A stretch of DNA of 64,000 nucleotides from the NCBI GenBank assembly GCA_036678685.1, contig JAZIHH010000001.1:1-64000 (forward strand), written 5' to 3'. The notes below the pieces were generated by a model. It did no database searches and had not been told where the DNA came from. It worked only from the letters and a program-made list of their open reading frames with translations. This document shows, in pieces, positions 6,719-16,281 of the stretch. A program made the position numbers and the translations under genes. Every line of letters begins with the position of its first letter. Position 1 is the first letter of the stretch. This DNA comes from JAZIHH01 sp036678685. GTDB lineage: Bacteria; Bacillota; UBA4882; UBA10575.

Positions 6719-9343
6719 TTATGCCTCTTTCTTTATCCTCTTTAATCTGGCCTGCCACTGGTAAAGCAGCTCCAGAGCCCGGCGGGGAGTGATCTCGTCC
6801 AGGTTTAACGCCAGTAATTCTCTTACCAGTTCCTGTTCTTCGCCGGAAGAAAACAAAGGCAACTGCAATAAAGTAGGTTTCTTCCCGGTTGTCCGTTTGG
6901 CCGGTCCTTTCAGCCCTTTTTCCTCTAAATCCTTCAGAATCTCACTGGCCCGTTCCAGGAGGTCGGCGGGGAGGCCGGCCAGCCGCGCCACTTCAATGCC
7001 GTAGCTTTCGTCGCTTCCTCCGGGCATGATCTTGCGGAGAAAGATAATTTTTCCTTCTTCCCGGGCTACCGCCACATTTAAATTTTCCACCCCTGGCAGG
7101 TGTTGTTCAAGGTTGATTAATTCATGATAATGGGTGGCAAAAAGAGTACGGGCGCCGATTTTCTCCGGATCCCACAAGTATTCCAAGGCGGCCCAGGCGA
7201 TGCTCAACCCGTCGTAAGTACTGGTGCCCCGGCCGATTTCGTCCAAAATCAAGAGGCTGTCCCGGGTGGCATGATGAAGAATATTGGACAACTCGTTCAT
7301 TTCCACCATAAAGGTGCTTTGCCCGCCGGTCAGGTCGTCGGCGGCCCCGACCCGGGTAAAGATCCGGTCCACCAGTCCGATATCGGCTTTTTCCGCCGGG
7401 ACGAAGGAACCGATCTGGGCCATTAGGACGATCAAAGCCACCTGACGCATATAAGTGGATTTCCCGGCCATGTTGGGACCGGTTATAATTTGCAGGCGGT
7501 GTTTTTCCCCGTCAATCAAAGTATCATTGGCCACAAATTCCCCCGGCGGGATGACTTTTTCCACCACCGGGTGACGGCCCCCAATAATGCTGATCCGGCG
7601 TTCCTGGTTAAGGGCGGGACGGCAATAATCATTCTTGACGGCGGTTTCGGCCAAGGCGGCTAAAACATCGAGCTCGGCAAGGAGGGCGGCGGTCTGATGA
7701 AGCCGGGGAAGCTCGTTTAAAACCCGGTGGCGCAGATCCTGAAAAAGTTCATATTCCAGGGCAATCCGGCGTTCTTCCGCCCCCAAGACCAGCTCTTCGT
7801 ATTCCTTTAATTCCGGCGTGACAAACCGTTCTCCGTTCACCAAAGTTTGCCGCTGGATGTAATCTTCCGGCACCAGAGAGAGATTGGGTTTGGTTACTTC
7901 AATATAGTAACCAAAGACTTGGTTGTAACCGACTTTAAGCGATTTTATACCGGTTCTTTCCCGTTCTCTTTGCTCCAGGCCGGCGATCCAGGCTTTTCCT
8001 TCCTTTGCGGCGGACAGTAATTTATCCAACTCCGGATGGTAGCCGCGGCGAAAAATATTTCCCTCTTTCAGCCCGGCCGGCGTGTCTTCCCGGATGGCGG
8101 AAAGTAGCAATTGGCAAAGATCCGGCAGAGAATCGATTTTCCCAGCCTGTTCGGCCAAGACCGGCGCCCCGCTTCCGGTTAAGAGGTCTTTCAATTTTGG
8201 CAGGAGGGAAAGGGTTTCGCCTAGAGCCAATAGTTCGCGGGGATTTACGGTACCGCAGGAGAGACGGGATAAAATTCGTTGCAGATCACAGGTTTTTTTC
8301 AGCAGTATCCTGGTTTCCTCCCGTAATCCATGAGCACTATAAAAAGCCGCCACTTTTTCCAGGCGTTCTTCAATCTCGTCCAAGCGGCGCAAGGGTTGTT
8401 CAAGCCATTTCTTTAGCAACCGGCCGCCCATGGCGGTGACGGTGGCATCCAAAACCCAAAGCAGGGAACCGGTGGTTTTGTTCTCCCTCATGGTGCGGAT
8501 TAGTTCCAAGTTGCGACGGGTAAAAAAATCCAGGTGCATATAATCGCCCAGATGGTAAGTGCGGAGTGCGGTAATATGCTTTAGCTGCGCTTTTTGCGTC
8601 TCTTGGAAGTAAGCCAGCACCGCGCCGGCGGCGGCAGCCGCCGCGTCCAGGTTTTGACAGCCAAACCCCTCCAGGGAGGTGACATTAAAGTGCATGCACA
8701 ACCGTTCCCGTACGGTGCCGGGTTGAAATTCTCGGTCCGGCCGGTCAGTGACCAGAGAACCGCACCGCCGGGCCGACTCAGATATGTTTTCCCGTAATTC
8801 TTCCTCCCCTTCCGGCAGAATGATTTCCCGGGGCTGCCAGTGATGGATCTCATCGACCAGCAGGTTAAGACCGATCTTAGGAAACTGGGTGACCAAAAAA
8901 TCACCGGTGGAAAGGTCGGAAACAGCGAGTCCATAGTCGCCCCCGGCCACAGCGATTCCCATCAAGTAATTGTTGGTTTTTTCGTCCAACATTTGCCAGT
9001 CGGTGACCGTACCGGGAGTGATGACTTTAACAACCTCCCTTTTTACCAGTCCTTTGGCTTTTTTCGGGTCCTCCACCTGTTCACAAACGGCGACTTTAAA
9101 ACCTTTTTCAATCAGGCGGGCGATATAACCGGCGGCGGAATGATACGGAATGCCGCACATGGAGACGCGTTTGCCCTTGCCCACCTCCCGGGAAGTGAGG
9201 ACGATTTCCAGAATTTCCGCGGCAATCTCCGCATCTTCCATGAACATCTCATAAAAATCGCCTAAACGGAAAAGGAGGATGGCGTCTTGATACTCCTCTT
9301 TTATCTTCTTGTACTGTTGCATCATGGGAGTTTCCTTCGGCAA
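6719..9343 (-). CDS. mutS: DNA mismatch repair protein MutS
   Basis: MutS binds mismatches and small loops. The mismatch-contact motif FYEMF is near residue 32, the connector and lever domains follow, and the ABC ATPase has its Walker A (GPNMAGKSTYMRQ) near 620, Walker B (LLILDEIGRGTSTYDG) and the FATHYHEL switch. At 874 residues it has full bacterial MutS1 length. The start is TTG at 9341..9343 with GGGGAG six bases upstream. It lies 45 bp after miaB and 43 bp before mutL in the same leftward transcript. Confidence 0.97.
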   Translation of the reverse strand: MPKETPMMQQYKKIKEEYQDAILLFRLGDFYEMFMEDAEIAAEILEIVLTSREVGKGKRVSMCGIPYHSAAGYIARLIEKGFKVAVCEQVEDPKKAKGLVKREVVKVITPGTVTDWQMLDEKTNNYLMGIAVAGGDYGLAVSDLSTGDFLVTQFPKIGLNLLVDEIHHWQPREIILPEGEEELRENISESARRCGSLVTDRPDREFQPGTVRERLCMHFNVTSLEGFGCQNLDAAAAAAGAVLAYFQETQKAQLKHITALRTYHLGDYMHLDFFTRRNLELIRTMRENKTTGSLLWVLDATVTAMGGRLLKKWLEQPLRRLDEIEERLEKVAAFYSAHGLREETRILLKKTCDLQRILSRLSCGTVNPRELLALGETLSLLPKLKDLLTGSGAPVLAEQAGKIDSLPDLCQLLLSAIREDTPAGLKEGNIFRRGYHPELDKLLSAAKEGKAWIAGLEQRERERTGIKSLKVGYNQVFGYYIEVTKPNLSLVPEDYIQRQTLVNGERFVTPELKEYEELVLGAEERRIALEYELFQDLRHRVLNELPRLHQTAALLAELDVLAALAETAVKNDYCRPALNQERRISIIGGRHPVVEKVIPPGEFVANDTLIDGEKHRLQIITGPNMAGKSTYMRQVALIVLMAQIGSFVPAEKADIGLVDRIFTRVGAADDLTGGQSTFMVEMNELSNILHHATRDSLLILDEIGRGTSTYDGLSIAWAALEYLWDPEKIGARTLFATHYHELINLEQHLPGVENLNVAVAREEGKIIFLRKIMPGGSDESYGIEVARLAGLPADLLERASEILKDLEEKGLKGPAKRTTGKKPTLLQLPLFSSGEEQELVRELLALNLDEITPRRALELLYQWQARLKRIKKEA

Positions 9344-9388
9344 CGGTCGCTCCCCTTTCCGGCACTGATTATAATTTCCCCAGGAATC

Positions 9389-10741
9389 CTATGAGGAAGA
9401 GATCTTCCCGTACAGGGTATGGGCAAGCCCCCGCTCGATGCGAACCTTAACCTCCCGTCCGGTCAAATCCTCGCCGGTACCGGGCGGGGGAAAGAGAACT
9501 TGTTTGTTCCCCCGGGTTCGGCCGGTATAAACATCGTCCCGCTTGGCGCTGGGCCCTTCGACCAGCACTGTCACCTCCCGGCCTTCCATTCGCTTGTTGG
9601 ATTTGAGGGCCAGGTTATCCACTAATTCAATCAGGCGGTACAAACGGTCCATCTGTACCTCACGGGGAACCTGGTCCGGTAAACCGGCGGCTTTTGTCCC
9701 GGCCCGCGGGGAAAAGGCAAAGGTAAACGCATTGTCGAACCGCGCCTTCTCCACCAAATCCAGGGTTTGCTGGAAATCCTCTTCCGTTTCGCCGGGAAAA
9801 CCGACGATGATATCGGTGGTCAGGGTGATTTCAGGAATATGGGCACGCAATTTTTCCACCAGCGCAAGATAGTGTTCTCTGGTGTATTTCCGGTTCATGG
9901 CGGCTAAAACCTTGTTACTTCCGGCCTGCACCGGCAGGTGAAGGTGTTCACAGATCTTTTCCCCGGATGCCATTTGCCGGATGAGTTTTTCCGAAAGATC
10001 CTTGGGATGGGAGGTTTGAAACCGGATCCGAGAAAGACCCTCAACTTTGTTGACCAAAGCGAGTAAATCGGCAAAATCAATTTTTTCCGGCTCCGGAAGA
10101 TCTTGTCCGTAGCTGTTGACGTTTTGCCCGAGGAGGGTCACTTCTTTTACCCCATCGGCGGCCAGGGCCGTCACTTCAGCCAGGATCTTCTCCGGCCGGC
10201 GGCTGATTTCCCTGCCCCGCACATAAGGAACAATACAATAAGTGCAAAAATTATTACACCCGTGACTTATGGTCACCCAGGCTTTAAAGGAGCTTTCCCG
10301 CCGCACCGGAAGATCTTCCGCTCTTTCCCCTTCCGGCCAAATCTCAAAGATCCTTTCCTTTGTCGCCTGTAATTGTTGGAGCAGTTCCGGCAGGCGATGG
10401 AGATTATGGGTGCCGAAAACCAGATCAACATAGGGAAATTCTTCCTGGATCCGTTTTTCTTCCCCGGGTTGTTGTACCAGACAGCCGCAAACGCCGATGA
10501 TCCGGTCCGGCCGTTTTTGTTTTAAAGGTTTTAAATTGCCCAGGTGCCCGTAGAGGCGGTTTTCCGCATTGGCCCGGACGCAACAGGTGTTCAGTAGAAT
10601 AAGGTCCGCTTCTTCCGGACCAGCGGCCCGGGTGTAACCCAGCTCTTCCAAAAGACCGGCTAAAACCTCGGAGTCATGAACGTTCATCTGACAGCCGAAG
10701 GTCGTTATATGGTAAGTAAGCTTTCGGGCATTTGTTTTCAT
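9389..10741 (-). CDS. miaB: tRNA-2-methylthio-N6-dimethylallyladenosine synthase MiaB
   Basis: This radical-SAM methylthiotransferase modifies A37 after MiaA. The N-terminal UPF0004 domain supplies the auxiliary cluster cysteines (TFGCQMNVHDSE, NTCCVR, GVCGCL). The radical-SAM motif is HGCNNFCTYC with VPYVRGREISR, and a TRAM domain ends the protein (about residues 385-450). An upstream in-frame start would add 23 residues without family similarity; ATG at 10739..10741 has AAGGAAG upstream and gives the normal 450-residue product. Confidence 0.95.
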   Translation of the reverse strand: MKTNARKLTYHITTFGCQMNVHDSEVLAGLLEELGYTRAAGPEEADLILLNTCCVRANAENRLYGHLGNLKPLKQKRPDRIIGVCGCLVQQPGEEKRIQEEFPYVDLVFGTHNLHRLPELLQQLQATKERIFEIWPEGERAEDLPVRRESSFKAWVTISHGCNNFCTYCIVPYVRGREISRRPEKILAEVTALAADGVKEVTLLGQNVNSYGQDLPEPEKIDFADLLALVNKVEGLSRIRFQTSHPKDLSEKLIRQMASGEKICEHLHLPVQAGSNKVLAAMNRKYTREHYLALVEKLRAHIPEITLTTDIIVGFPGETEEDFQQTLDLVEKARFDNAFTFAFSPRAGTKAAGLPDQVPREVQMDRLYRLIELVDNLALKSNKRMEGREVTVLVEGPSAKRDDVYTGRTRGNKQVLFPPPGTGEDLTGREVKVRIERGLAHTLYGKISSS

Positions 10742-10830
10742 GGTGTATTCTTCCTTTTCGGCCTTTTCAACAAGGCATTCCGATTTTAGGGTTTTACCAA
10801 GGGCAAACAACGGATGGGCAGGGGCGAAGT

Positions 10831-11730
10831 TTAACCAAAAAGGGCCTCCGCAAAATCACGGGGTTCAAAAAACCGCAGGTCCCGGGGTCCTTCTCCCACG
10901 CCCACCCAAACCACGGGCAAGCCCAACCGGTCGGCGACGGCCAGGGCCATCCCCCCCTTGGCGGTTCCGTCCAGTTTGGTCAGGAAAATACCGTCCACTC
11001 CTACCGCCTCCTGAAAGGTGCGCGCCTGATTCAGCGCATTCTGGCCGGTGGTGGCATCCAGGACCAGTAAGTTGAGGAGGCTCCGCCCGCCCAGGTTCTG
11101 GCGGCATACCCGGTGCACCTTTTTGAGTTCCGCCATAAGATTGACCTTGGTATGCAGGCGACCGGCCGTATCAATAATCACCACGTCGATTTGCCGGGCA
11201 TTGGCCGCCGCCAGCCCGTCATAGACCACCGCCCCCGGGTCGGCGCCTTCCCGGCTGCCCACGATCTCCACCCCGAGGCGCCGGCTCCAAACCGTCAACT
11301 GCTCAACGGCGGCCGCGCGAAAAGTATCCGCCGCCACCAGCAAACAACTGTGGCCTTTTAATTTGTAATATTCGCATAATTTAGCGATGGAGGTGGTCTT
11401 CCCCACACCGTTTACCCCGATCACCAGGATGGCAAGGGGCATTTTATCCAAGGCCGGCGGCGCCGGCAGGGAAAGGATTTCGAGGACAATCTCTTTTAAA
11501 AACTCCCGGATCTTTTCCGGACGGTCGGTCCGGTTTTCTTTAACTTTTTCTTTTAAAAGCTCCAGAATACGGCCGGAGGTTTCCAAACCGACATCGGCGG
11601 TGATCAGGATCTCTTCGAGTTCGTCATAGAGTTCCGGATTGATCTGGCGATGCCGGGAGAGCACATCTTCGACCCGGTGGATTAAGCGTTGCCTGGTTTT
11701 AGCAAGGCTTGTTTTTAGTTTGGCCAGCAA
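10831..11730 (-). CDS. ftsY: Signal recognition particle receptor FtsY
   Basis: FtsY is the membrane-associated GTPase that receives SRP-bound ribosomes. It has an N-terminal helical bundle (about residues 1-95), then the G domain with GVNGVGKTTSIAKL, DTFRAAAVEQL, DTAGRLH, TKLDGTAKGG and the closing GEGPRDLRFF. There is no long acidic A domain, as is usual in Firmicutes, giving 299 residues. The start is TTG with GGGGGAGG nine bases upstream. It lies 40 bp after smc, the common smc-ftsY order. Confidence 0.95.
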   Translation of the reverse strand: MLAKLKTSLAKTRQRLIHRVEDVLSRHRQINPELYDELEEILITADVGLETSGRILELLKEKVKENRTDRPEKIREFLKEIVLEILSLPAPPALDKMPLAILVIGVNGVGKTTSIAKLCEYYKLKGHSCLLVAADTFRAAAVEQLTVWSRRLGVEIVGSREGADPGAVVYDGLAAANARQIDVVIIDTAGRLHTKVNLMAELKKVHRVCRQNLGGRSLLNLLVLDATTGQNALNQARTFQEAVGVDGIFLTKLDGTAKGGMALAVADRLGLPVVWVGVGEGPRDLRFFEPRDFAEALFG

Positions 11731-11770
11731 GAACCTGTTCCTCCCCCTAATTTGCTCCGGTGTTCCGTAT

Positions 11771-14700
11771 TTACACGGCCCGGCGCTTCATTTCCAAGGA
11801 AATAAGTTTGGAAACACCCTTTTCTTCCATGGTGACGCCATACAAAGCCTCAGCCACTTCCATGGTGTCCCGCCGGTGGGTAATCATAATAAACTGAATA
11901 TCTTTGCTGAAGAGTTTTAAAAGTTCTACAAACCGCCGGAGGTTTACGTTGTCCAAGGTGGCGTCAATTTCGTCCAGGATGCAAAAGGGTGAGGGTTTAA
12001 CCCGCAGGACGGCAAAGAGCAGGGCAATGGCGGTCATCGCCCTTTCTCCTCCGGAAAGGAGGGAAAGAATTTGCAACCTTTTCCCGGGCGGCTGGGCGAG
12101 AATCTCGATCCCCGATTCCAGGGGGTTTTCCGGTTCCAGCAGCTTAAGATCGGCCCGCCCCCCGGAAAACAACTCCTCAAACAGGGCGATAAATTCCTTT
12201 CGCACCCGGTGAAAAGTGTCGACAAACCGGGTACAAATGGTTTTTTCAATCTCCTTAATCACCCGCTCCAGGTTGACGCGGGCGGCGGTTAAATCCTCGT
12301 ATTGCCGGGTCAGGAAATTAACCCGTTCGGCCATTTTTTCATAATCTTCAATAGCCTGGAGGTTTACCGGTTCCATCTCTTTCAATTGCTTTTTCAGCCT
12401 GGCGATTGCCTGCCTGCAACCCGGTTCCGGAAGCCAGTCCGCTTCCACCTTGGCCCTCCAGTTTTCCCCGTATTCCTCAAGCAACTGGGCAGTGAGGTTT
12501 TCTTGTTTCATAAGGATTTTGTTGGTCTCCAGTTCCACCCGGTGGAGCAGGGAGGTCAGTTCTCCCCGGCGCTGGTTAAGCCCTCTTAGCTTCTCTTCTT
12601 TCCCGGCCAATTCCGCTCCTGCCTGCTGGCGGCGGTTCTTGATGTCGGCCAGTTTCTCGGTGAGAACTGCTTGTACTTCCAGGGTTTTTTGGGCTTTCCT
12701 TTCCAATAGAGTTTTTTCCGTCTCCCCACGCGCTATTTCGTCACGAATCCGGGAAAGTTCCTCCTTCTTTTCTTCACAGGCCGCCGCCAGTTCCCGGTAG
12801 GATTCTTCCAACTCCTGGAGGCTTTCTTTTTTCCCTGCCCATTCCTGCTGTAGACCGGCTAGGCGGGCGGCGAGTTCCGAATGGTCCTTCAACCGGCTTT
12901 CCCGGTTACTGGTCAATTGACTCTCCCGGGCTTCCAGGTCTTTAATTTCCCGGTTGATCTTTTCAATTTCTTCCGTTAATCTATTGCGCCGTTCTATTTT
13001 TTCACCCAGCACGGCAGTTTGGGCGGCGATCTCCCTTTCCAGCCGGGCAACGGCCATTTTTGCCTGTTCTTGTTGTTCCAGTATTTTGCCGCGGGCCTGG
13101 GTAAGCGCTTCCAAGTCCCTCCGCAACGAGTTTATTTGTAACATTACTTCCTGGCCCCGGTTTTTCTTTTCCTCTAAGGCCGTTTCAAGTCCGGTGATTT
13201 TTTCCTGCCATTTCTTTTCCTCGTCCAGACCGCGGTTCATAAAGGCCAGCAAGTCACGTTTTTCCGCGTTTAAATCCGCCAGTGTCCTTTTACGGGATAA
13301 TAACCCGATGGGCTGTTGTTTGAATTTCCCACCGGTCATGGCGCCTCCCGGAGAAACCACTTCGCCGTCAAGGGTGACCAGCCGGTATCTTTTGTTCGTC
13401 TTTTTCGCCACCTCCACTGCGGTTTTAAGATCGGGGGCGATGATCGTTCCCCCCAGAAGGTGAAAGATAATGGCCTGATATAACCGGTCAAAACGAAGGA
13501 CGCTGGCGGCCGGACGGCAATTATATTGGGCGAAAAGATCTTCCAATCCTTGAAAACGATCGGCGCGGGCCTCAATGAGATTGAGAGGAAGAAAGGTGAC
13601 GCGGCCAAGGGCGTTCTTTTTTAAATAATCAATTGCCGCCCGGGCCGCCTGATCGTTGTTGATCACCATATACTGCAGGGCGCCGCCGAGCGCCACTTCC
13701 ACCGCCAGTTCATATCCTTTTTCCACTTTGATCAGGTCGGCCACTACGCCGTGGATTTCCTGGTAAAACGGTTCTTTCTTTGCTTTAAGCAATTCTTTGA
13801 CGCCCTGGTGATAACCGTGATGTTCCCGTTCCATTTCGGAGAAGAGAATAATCCGCGATTCCACCGCACGGATTTTCTCCCGTAATTCCTGATTTTTTTC
13901 CGCCTGTTGTTTCAAGTAGGCACGACTCTTTTCCAAGGCGGAGCGGAGGTTTTTTTCTTCTTCTTCCATCCGGCGGAGGTTTTCTTCCGCTTCCTCAATC
14001 CGCTTCTGCAACGCGGAACTTTCCGCGGTGTTCCCGGTCAAGTCGTCCTCCAGTTCCTGCAAATGCTCGTGGTGTTCCGCGATTTTTTCCCGGCGGAAGT
14101 CATTATGTACCTCTATGCCGTTTATTTCCTGTTTGAGAGTGGATAACTCGTTTAAAACCCGGGAAAGATCGTCTTTTTTCTCCTCCAGCCGCCGGCGGAT
14201 CTCTTTAATCTGGGCTTCTTGCCACGCCAGCAGTTCTTCGCCTTCTTGCACCGCCAATGATAAACGGGTTTTTTCTTCATCGCCCGTGGTCACCTGGAGG
14301 CTCAGGTGGTTCTTTTTCTCCGCGAGGGCGCGGAGTTTTTTTTCTTGCTCCGCGAGGAAGGTTTCCAGCTCCAAGAGGCGTTCTTTTTGAAAACGGCAAC
14401 GTTCGGCCAGTAAATTCAGTTCGCTTAAGGCCCGTTCTTTTTCTGTGCTGCACTCTAAAAGCTGGTTTTGGGTTGTGTTTTTCTCTTCTTCCAAGACGCT
14501 GATCCGGTTTTTCAATTCTTCGGTTTCCTTCTCCAGATCCGCCTCTTCTTTTTTCAGGTTGTCCAGTTCCTGCCGGAGTTTCTCTTCTTCCCCCGCCAGG
14601 TTTGCCAATTCCGACTGCATAGAACAAAGCTGGGTATGGGAATAATTTATCTCCAGTTTTTCCAGTTCCTTCTGGATTTGCCGGTAAAGACGCGCTTGTT

Positions 14701-15328
14701 CCGCCTGCCGGGCGAGGGGCCCGATTTGACTTTTCAGTTCCTCCAGAATATCTTGCACCCGGAGAAGGTTGTTTTCCGTTTCCGCCAGTTTTCGTACGGC
14801 AGTCGCTTTTTTATTCTTATATTTCATAATTCCCGCGGCTTCTTCAAAAACCATCCGCCGTTCTTCCGGTCGCAGGGAGAGAATGGAATCGATTTTTCCC
14901 TGGCCGATAATGGAGTAGGATTCTTTGCCCAAGCCGGTATCATAGAATAATTCCTGGATATCTTTGAGCCGGACGGGAGTACGGTTGATTAAAAATTCGG
15001 CTTCGCCTGAACGGTAGATGCGGCGGGTCACCGCCACTTCGTTGAAATCCAGGGGCAGGGTGCCGTCGGAATTATCCAAGACCAGGGTGACTTCGGCCAT
15101 TCCCAACGGTTTACGGCTTTCGCTTCCGGAAAAAATAACATCCTCCAGCTTGGTGCCGCGCAGGTTTCTGATGTTTTGTTCACCCATTACCCAGCGCAGG
15201 CTGTCGGCAATATTGCTCTTTCCGCTGCCGTTGGGACCGACAATAGCCGTAATCCCGGGTAGAAAAGCAATGACAGTCCTGTCGGCAAAAGATTTGAAGC
15301 CGTGGATTTCCACTTGTTTCAGGCGCAA
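11771..15328 (-). CDS. smc: Chromosome partition protein Smc
   Basis: Smc is the condensin ATPase that compacts and separates chromosomes. The N-terminal head has Walker A (GPNGSGKSNIADSLRWVMGEQ, split over about residues 32-52). A long coiled coil follows, then the hinge at about 525-650 (GVVADLIKVEKGYELAVE.. and a glycine-rich GGAMTGG), a second coiled coil, and the C-terminal head with the ABC signature LSGGERAMTA (about 1093) and Walker B FCILDEIDATLD. The 1185-residue length is typical. The start is TTG with GGGGAGGG just upstream. A terminator of the preceding gene lies about 50 bp upstream, so smc probably heads its own transcript. Confidence 0.97.
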   Translation of the reverse strand: MRLKQVEIHGFKSFADRTVIAFLPGITAIVGPNGSGKSNIADSLRWVMGEQNIRNLRGTKLEDVIFSGSESRKPLGMAEVTLVLDNSDGTLPLDFNEVAVTRRIYRSGEAEFLINRTPVRLKDIQELFYDTGLGKESYSIIGQGKIDSILSLRPEERRMVFEEAAGIMKYKNKKATAVRKLAETENNLLRVQDILEELKSQIGPLARQAEQARLYRQIQKELEKLEINYSHTQLCSMQSELANLAGEEEKLRQELDNLKKEEADLEKETEELKNRISVLEEEKNTTQNQLLECSTEKERALSELNLLAERCRFQKERLLELETFLAEQEKKLRALAEKKNHLSLQVTTGDEEKTRLSLAVQEGEELLAWQEAQIKEIRRRLEEKKDDLSRVLNELSTLKQEINGIEVHNDFRREKIAEHHEHLQELEDDLTGNTAESSALQKRIEEAEENLRRMEEEEKNLRSALEKSRAYLKQQAEKNQELREKIRAVESRIILFSEMEREHHGYHQGVKELLKAKKEPFYQEIHGVVADLIKVEKGYELAVEVALGGALQYMVINNDQAARAAIDYLKKNALGRVTFLPLNLIEARADRFQGLEDLFAQYNCRPAASVLRFDRLYQAIIFHLLGGTIIAPDLKTAVEVAKKTNKRYRLVTLDGEVVSPGGAMTGGKFKQQPIGLLSRKRTLADLNAEKRDLLAFMNRGLDEEKKWQEKITGLETALEEKKNRGQEVMLQINSLRRDLEALTQARGKILEQQEQAKMAVARLEREIAAQTAVLGEKIERRNRLTEEIEKINREIKDLEARESQLTSNRESRLKDHSELAARLAGLQQEWAGKKESLQELEESYRELAAACEEKKEELSRIRDEIARGETEKTLLERKAQKTLEVQAVLTEKLADIKNRRQQAGAELAGKEEKLRGLNQRRGELTSLLHRVELETNKILMKQENLTAQLLEEYGENWRAKVEADWLPEPGCRQAIARLKKQLKEMEPVNLQAIEDYEKMAERVNFLTRQYEDLTAARVNLERVIKEIEKTICTRFVDTFHRVRKEFIALFEELFSGGRADLKLLEPENPLESGIEILAQPPGKRLQILSLLSGGERAMTAIALLFAVLRVKPSPFCILDEIDATLDNVNLRRFVELLKLFSKDIQFIMITHRRDTMEVAEALYGVTMEEKGVSKLISLEMKRRAV

Positions 15329-15382
15329 TTAAGGCCCTCCCCTTCAGGTCTTAAATACTATTTTATTTTATCATATTTTCCA

Positions 15383-15414
15383 TAAAAAAAACACCCGTCA
15401 CGTGGTGCCGGGTT
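15383..15414 (-). terminator. Intrinsic terminator after the methyltransferase gene
   Basis: On the minus strand ACCCG pairs with CGGGT around an inner CAC/GTG pairing, followed by GTTTTTTT. It lies about 75 bp after the methyltransferase stop codon. Confidence 0.75.
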
Positions 15415-15490
15415 AATTGTTCACCGGATTATCCAACAGGTATTCCCGGTCCGGGATTGTTTTATCCGGTGGCGTACTGTTGCCGGGGGA

Positions 15491-16240
15491 TCACTCCTTG
15501 ACTTTTTCCGCCAGTAGAACCAGCCTTTGTGCGTTATTGTCGTACTTCACACCGTTAAAGCCCCCGAAGACCTTAATATTTTGAAAGCCGCAAGCGGCGA
15601 AGAGGATTTGTAGTTCCACAGCGGAATAAAGCCTGAGATTGAAGCGGTATGTTTTATATTTTCCTCCCTTTAAAAGGATCCATTCGTTTTCGACTTCACT
15701 CCAGTTGTTAATAATTTTGTGCCTTTGCACGATTATGGACCCGTCGTCCAGCACGGCGGAGGCTGTTTCCTGAAAAACCCGTGCCAAAATTTCTTTTCCC
15801 ATCAATTCCACTACTACTTTGCCGGGGATCTTTAAATTGTTGTACATATTCCGGACTACCCGGCGATCATCATTTTGGTTATTAAAAAACCCAAACGAGG
15901 TATATAAATTCAAGATCAAATCATAGCTGCCGGGCTGCACGTATTCACGCATATCCTTCTTTACAAACCTGACTGTTACCTGCCTCCGGCGGCAATTTTC
16001 CTTGGCTTTCCGTAAAATATAATTGGAGTTGTCCACACCGGTAACCTGATACCCTTTTTGGGCCAGGAGGACAGAATGACGGGCGGGACCGCAACATAAG
16101 TCAAGAATATCCGGGCCCACGTCTCCCACCAGGTTCAACAATTGCGTGATTTCCCCTTCCGCTTTTTCGAATTGGGAAGGGGAAAAGAGAAAATCATAAA
16201 AATCAACCCAAAATTCTTCAACGTCAAACCAGTCTTTCAT
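15491..16240 (-). CDS. Class I SAM-dependent methyltransferase
   Basis: The product (249 aa) has the Rossmann-fold SAM motif ILDLCCGPARHSVLLAQKGYQVTGVD (about residues 46-72), a motif II-like acidic turn (VKKDMREYVQ) and YDLILNLYTSFGFF. The pattern is that of small-molecule methyltransferases (Methyltransf_25/11 type); the substrate cannot be told. ATG at 16238..16240 is chosen because AGGAGG lies five bases upstream. It is 41 bp after the MEDS kinase gene and probably cotranscribed with it, so it may be an output of that signalling gene, but this is inference from position only. Confidence 0.85.
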   Translation of the reverse strand: MKDWFDVEEFWVDFYDFLFSPSQFEKAEGEITQLLNLVGDVGPDILDLCCGPARHSVLLAQKGYQVTGVDNSNYILRKAKENCRRRQVTVRFVKKDMREYVQPGSYDLILNLYTSFGFFNNQNDDRRVVRNMYNNLKIPGKVVVELMGKEILARVFQETASAVLDDGSIIVQRHKIINNWSEVENEWILLKGGKYKTYRFNLRLYSAVELQILFAACGFQNIKVFGGFNGVKYDNNAQRLVLLAEKVKE

Positions 16241-16281
16241 TTTTACCTCCTTCCTTGGAGGCAGGTTGCCCGGATCCTCTT

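Noticed and set aside
12034..14950. Long open frames antisense to smc, mutS and other genes
   Set aside because: They are mirrors of strongly biased codon use in the real genes, with no ribosome binding sites or known motifs.
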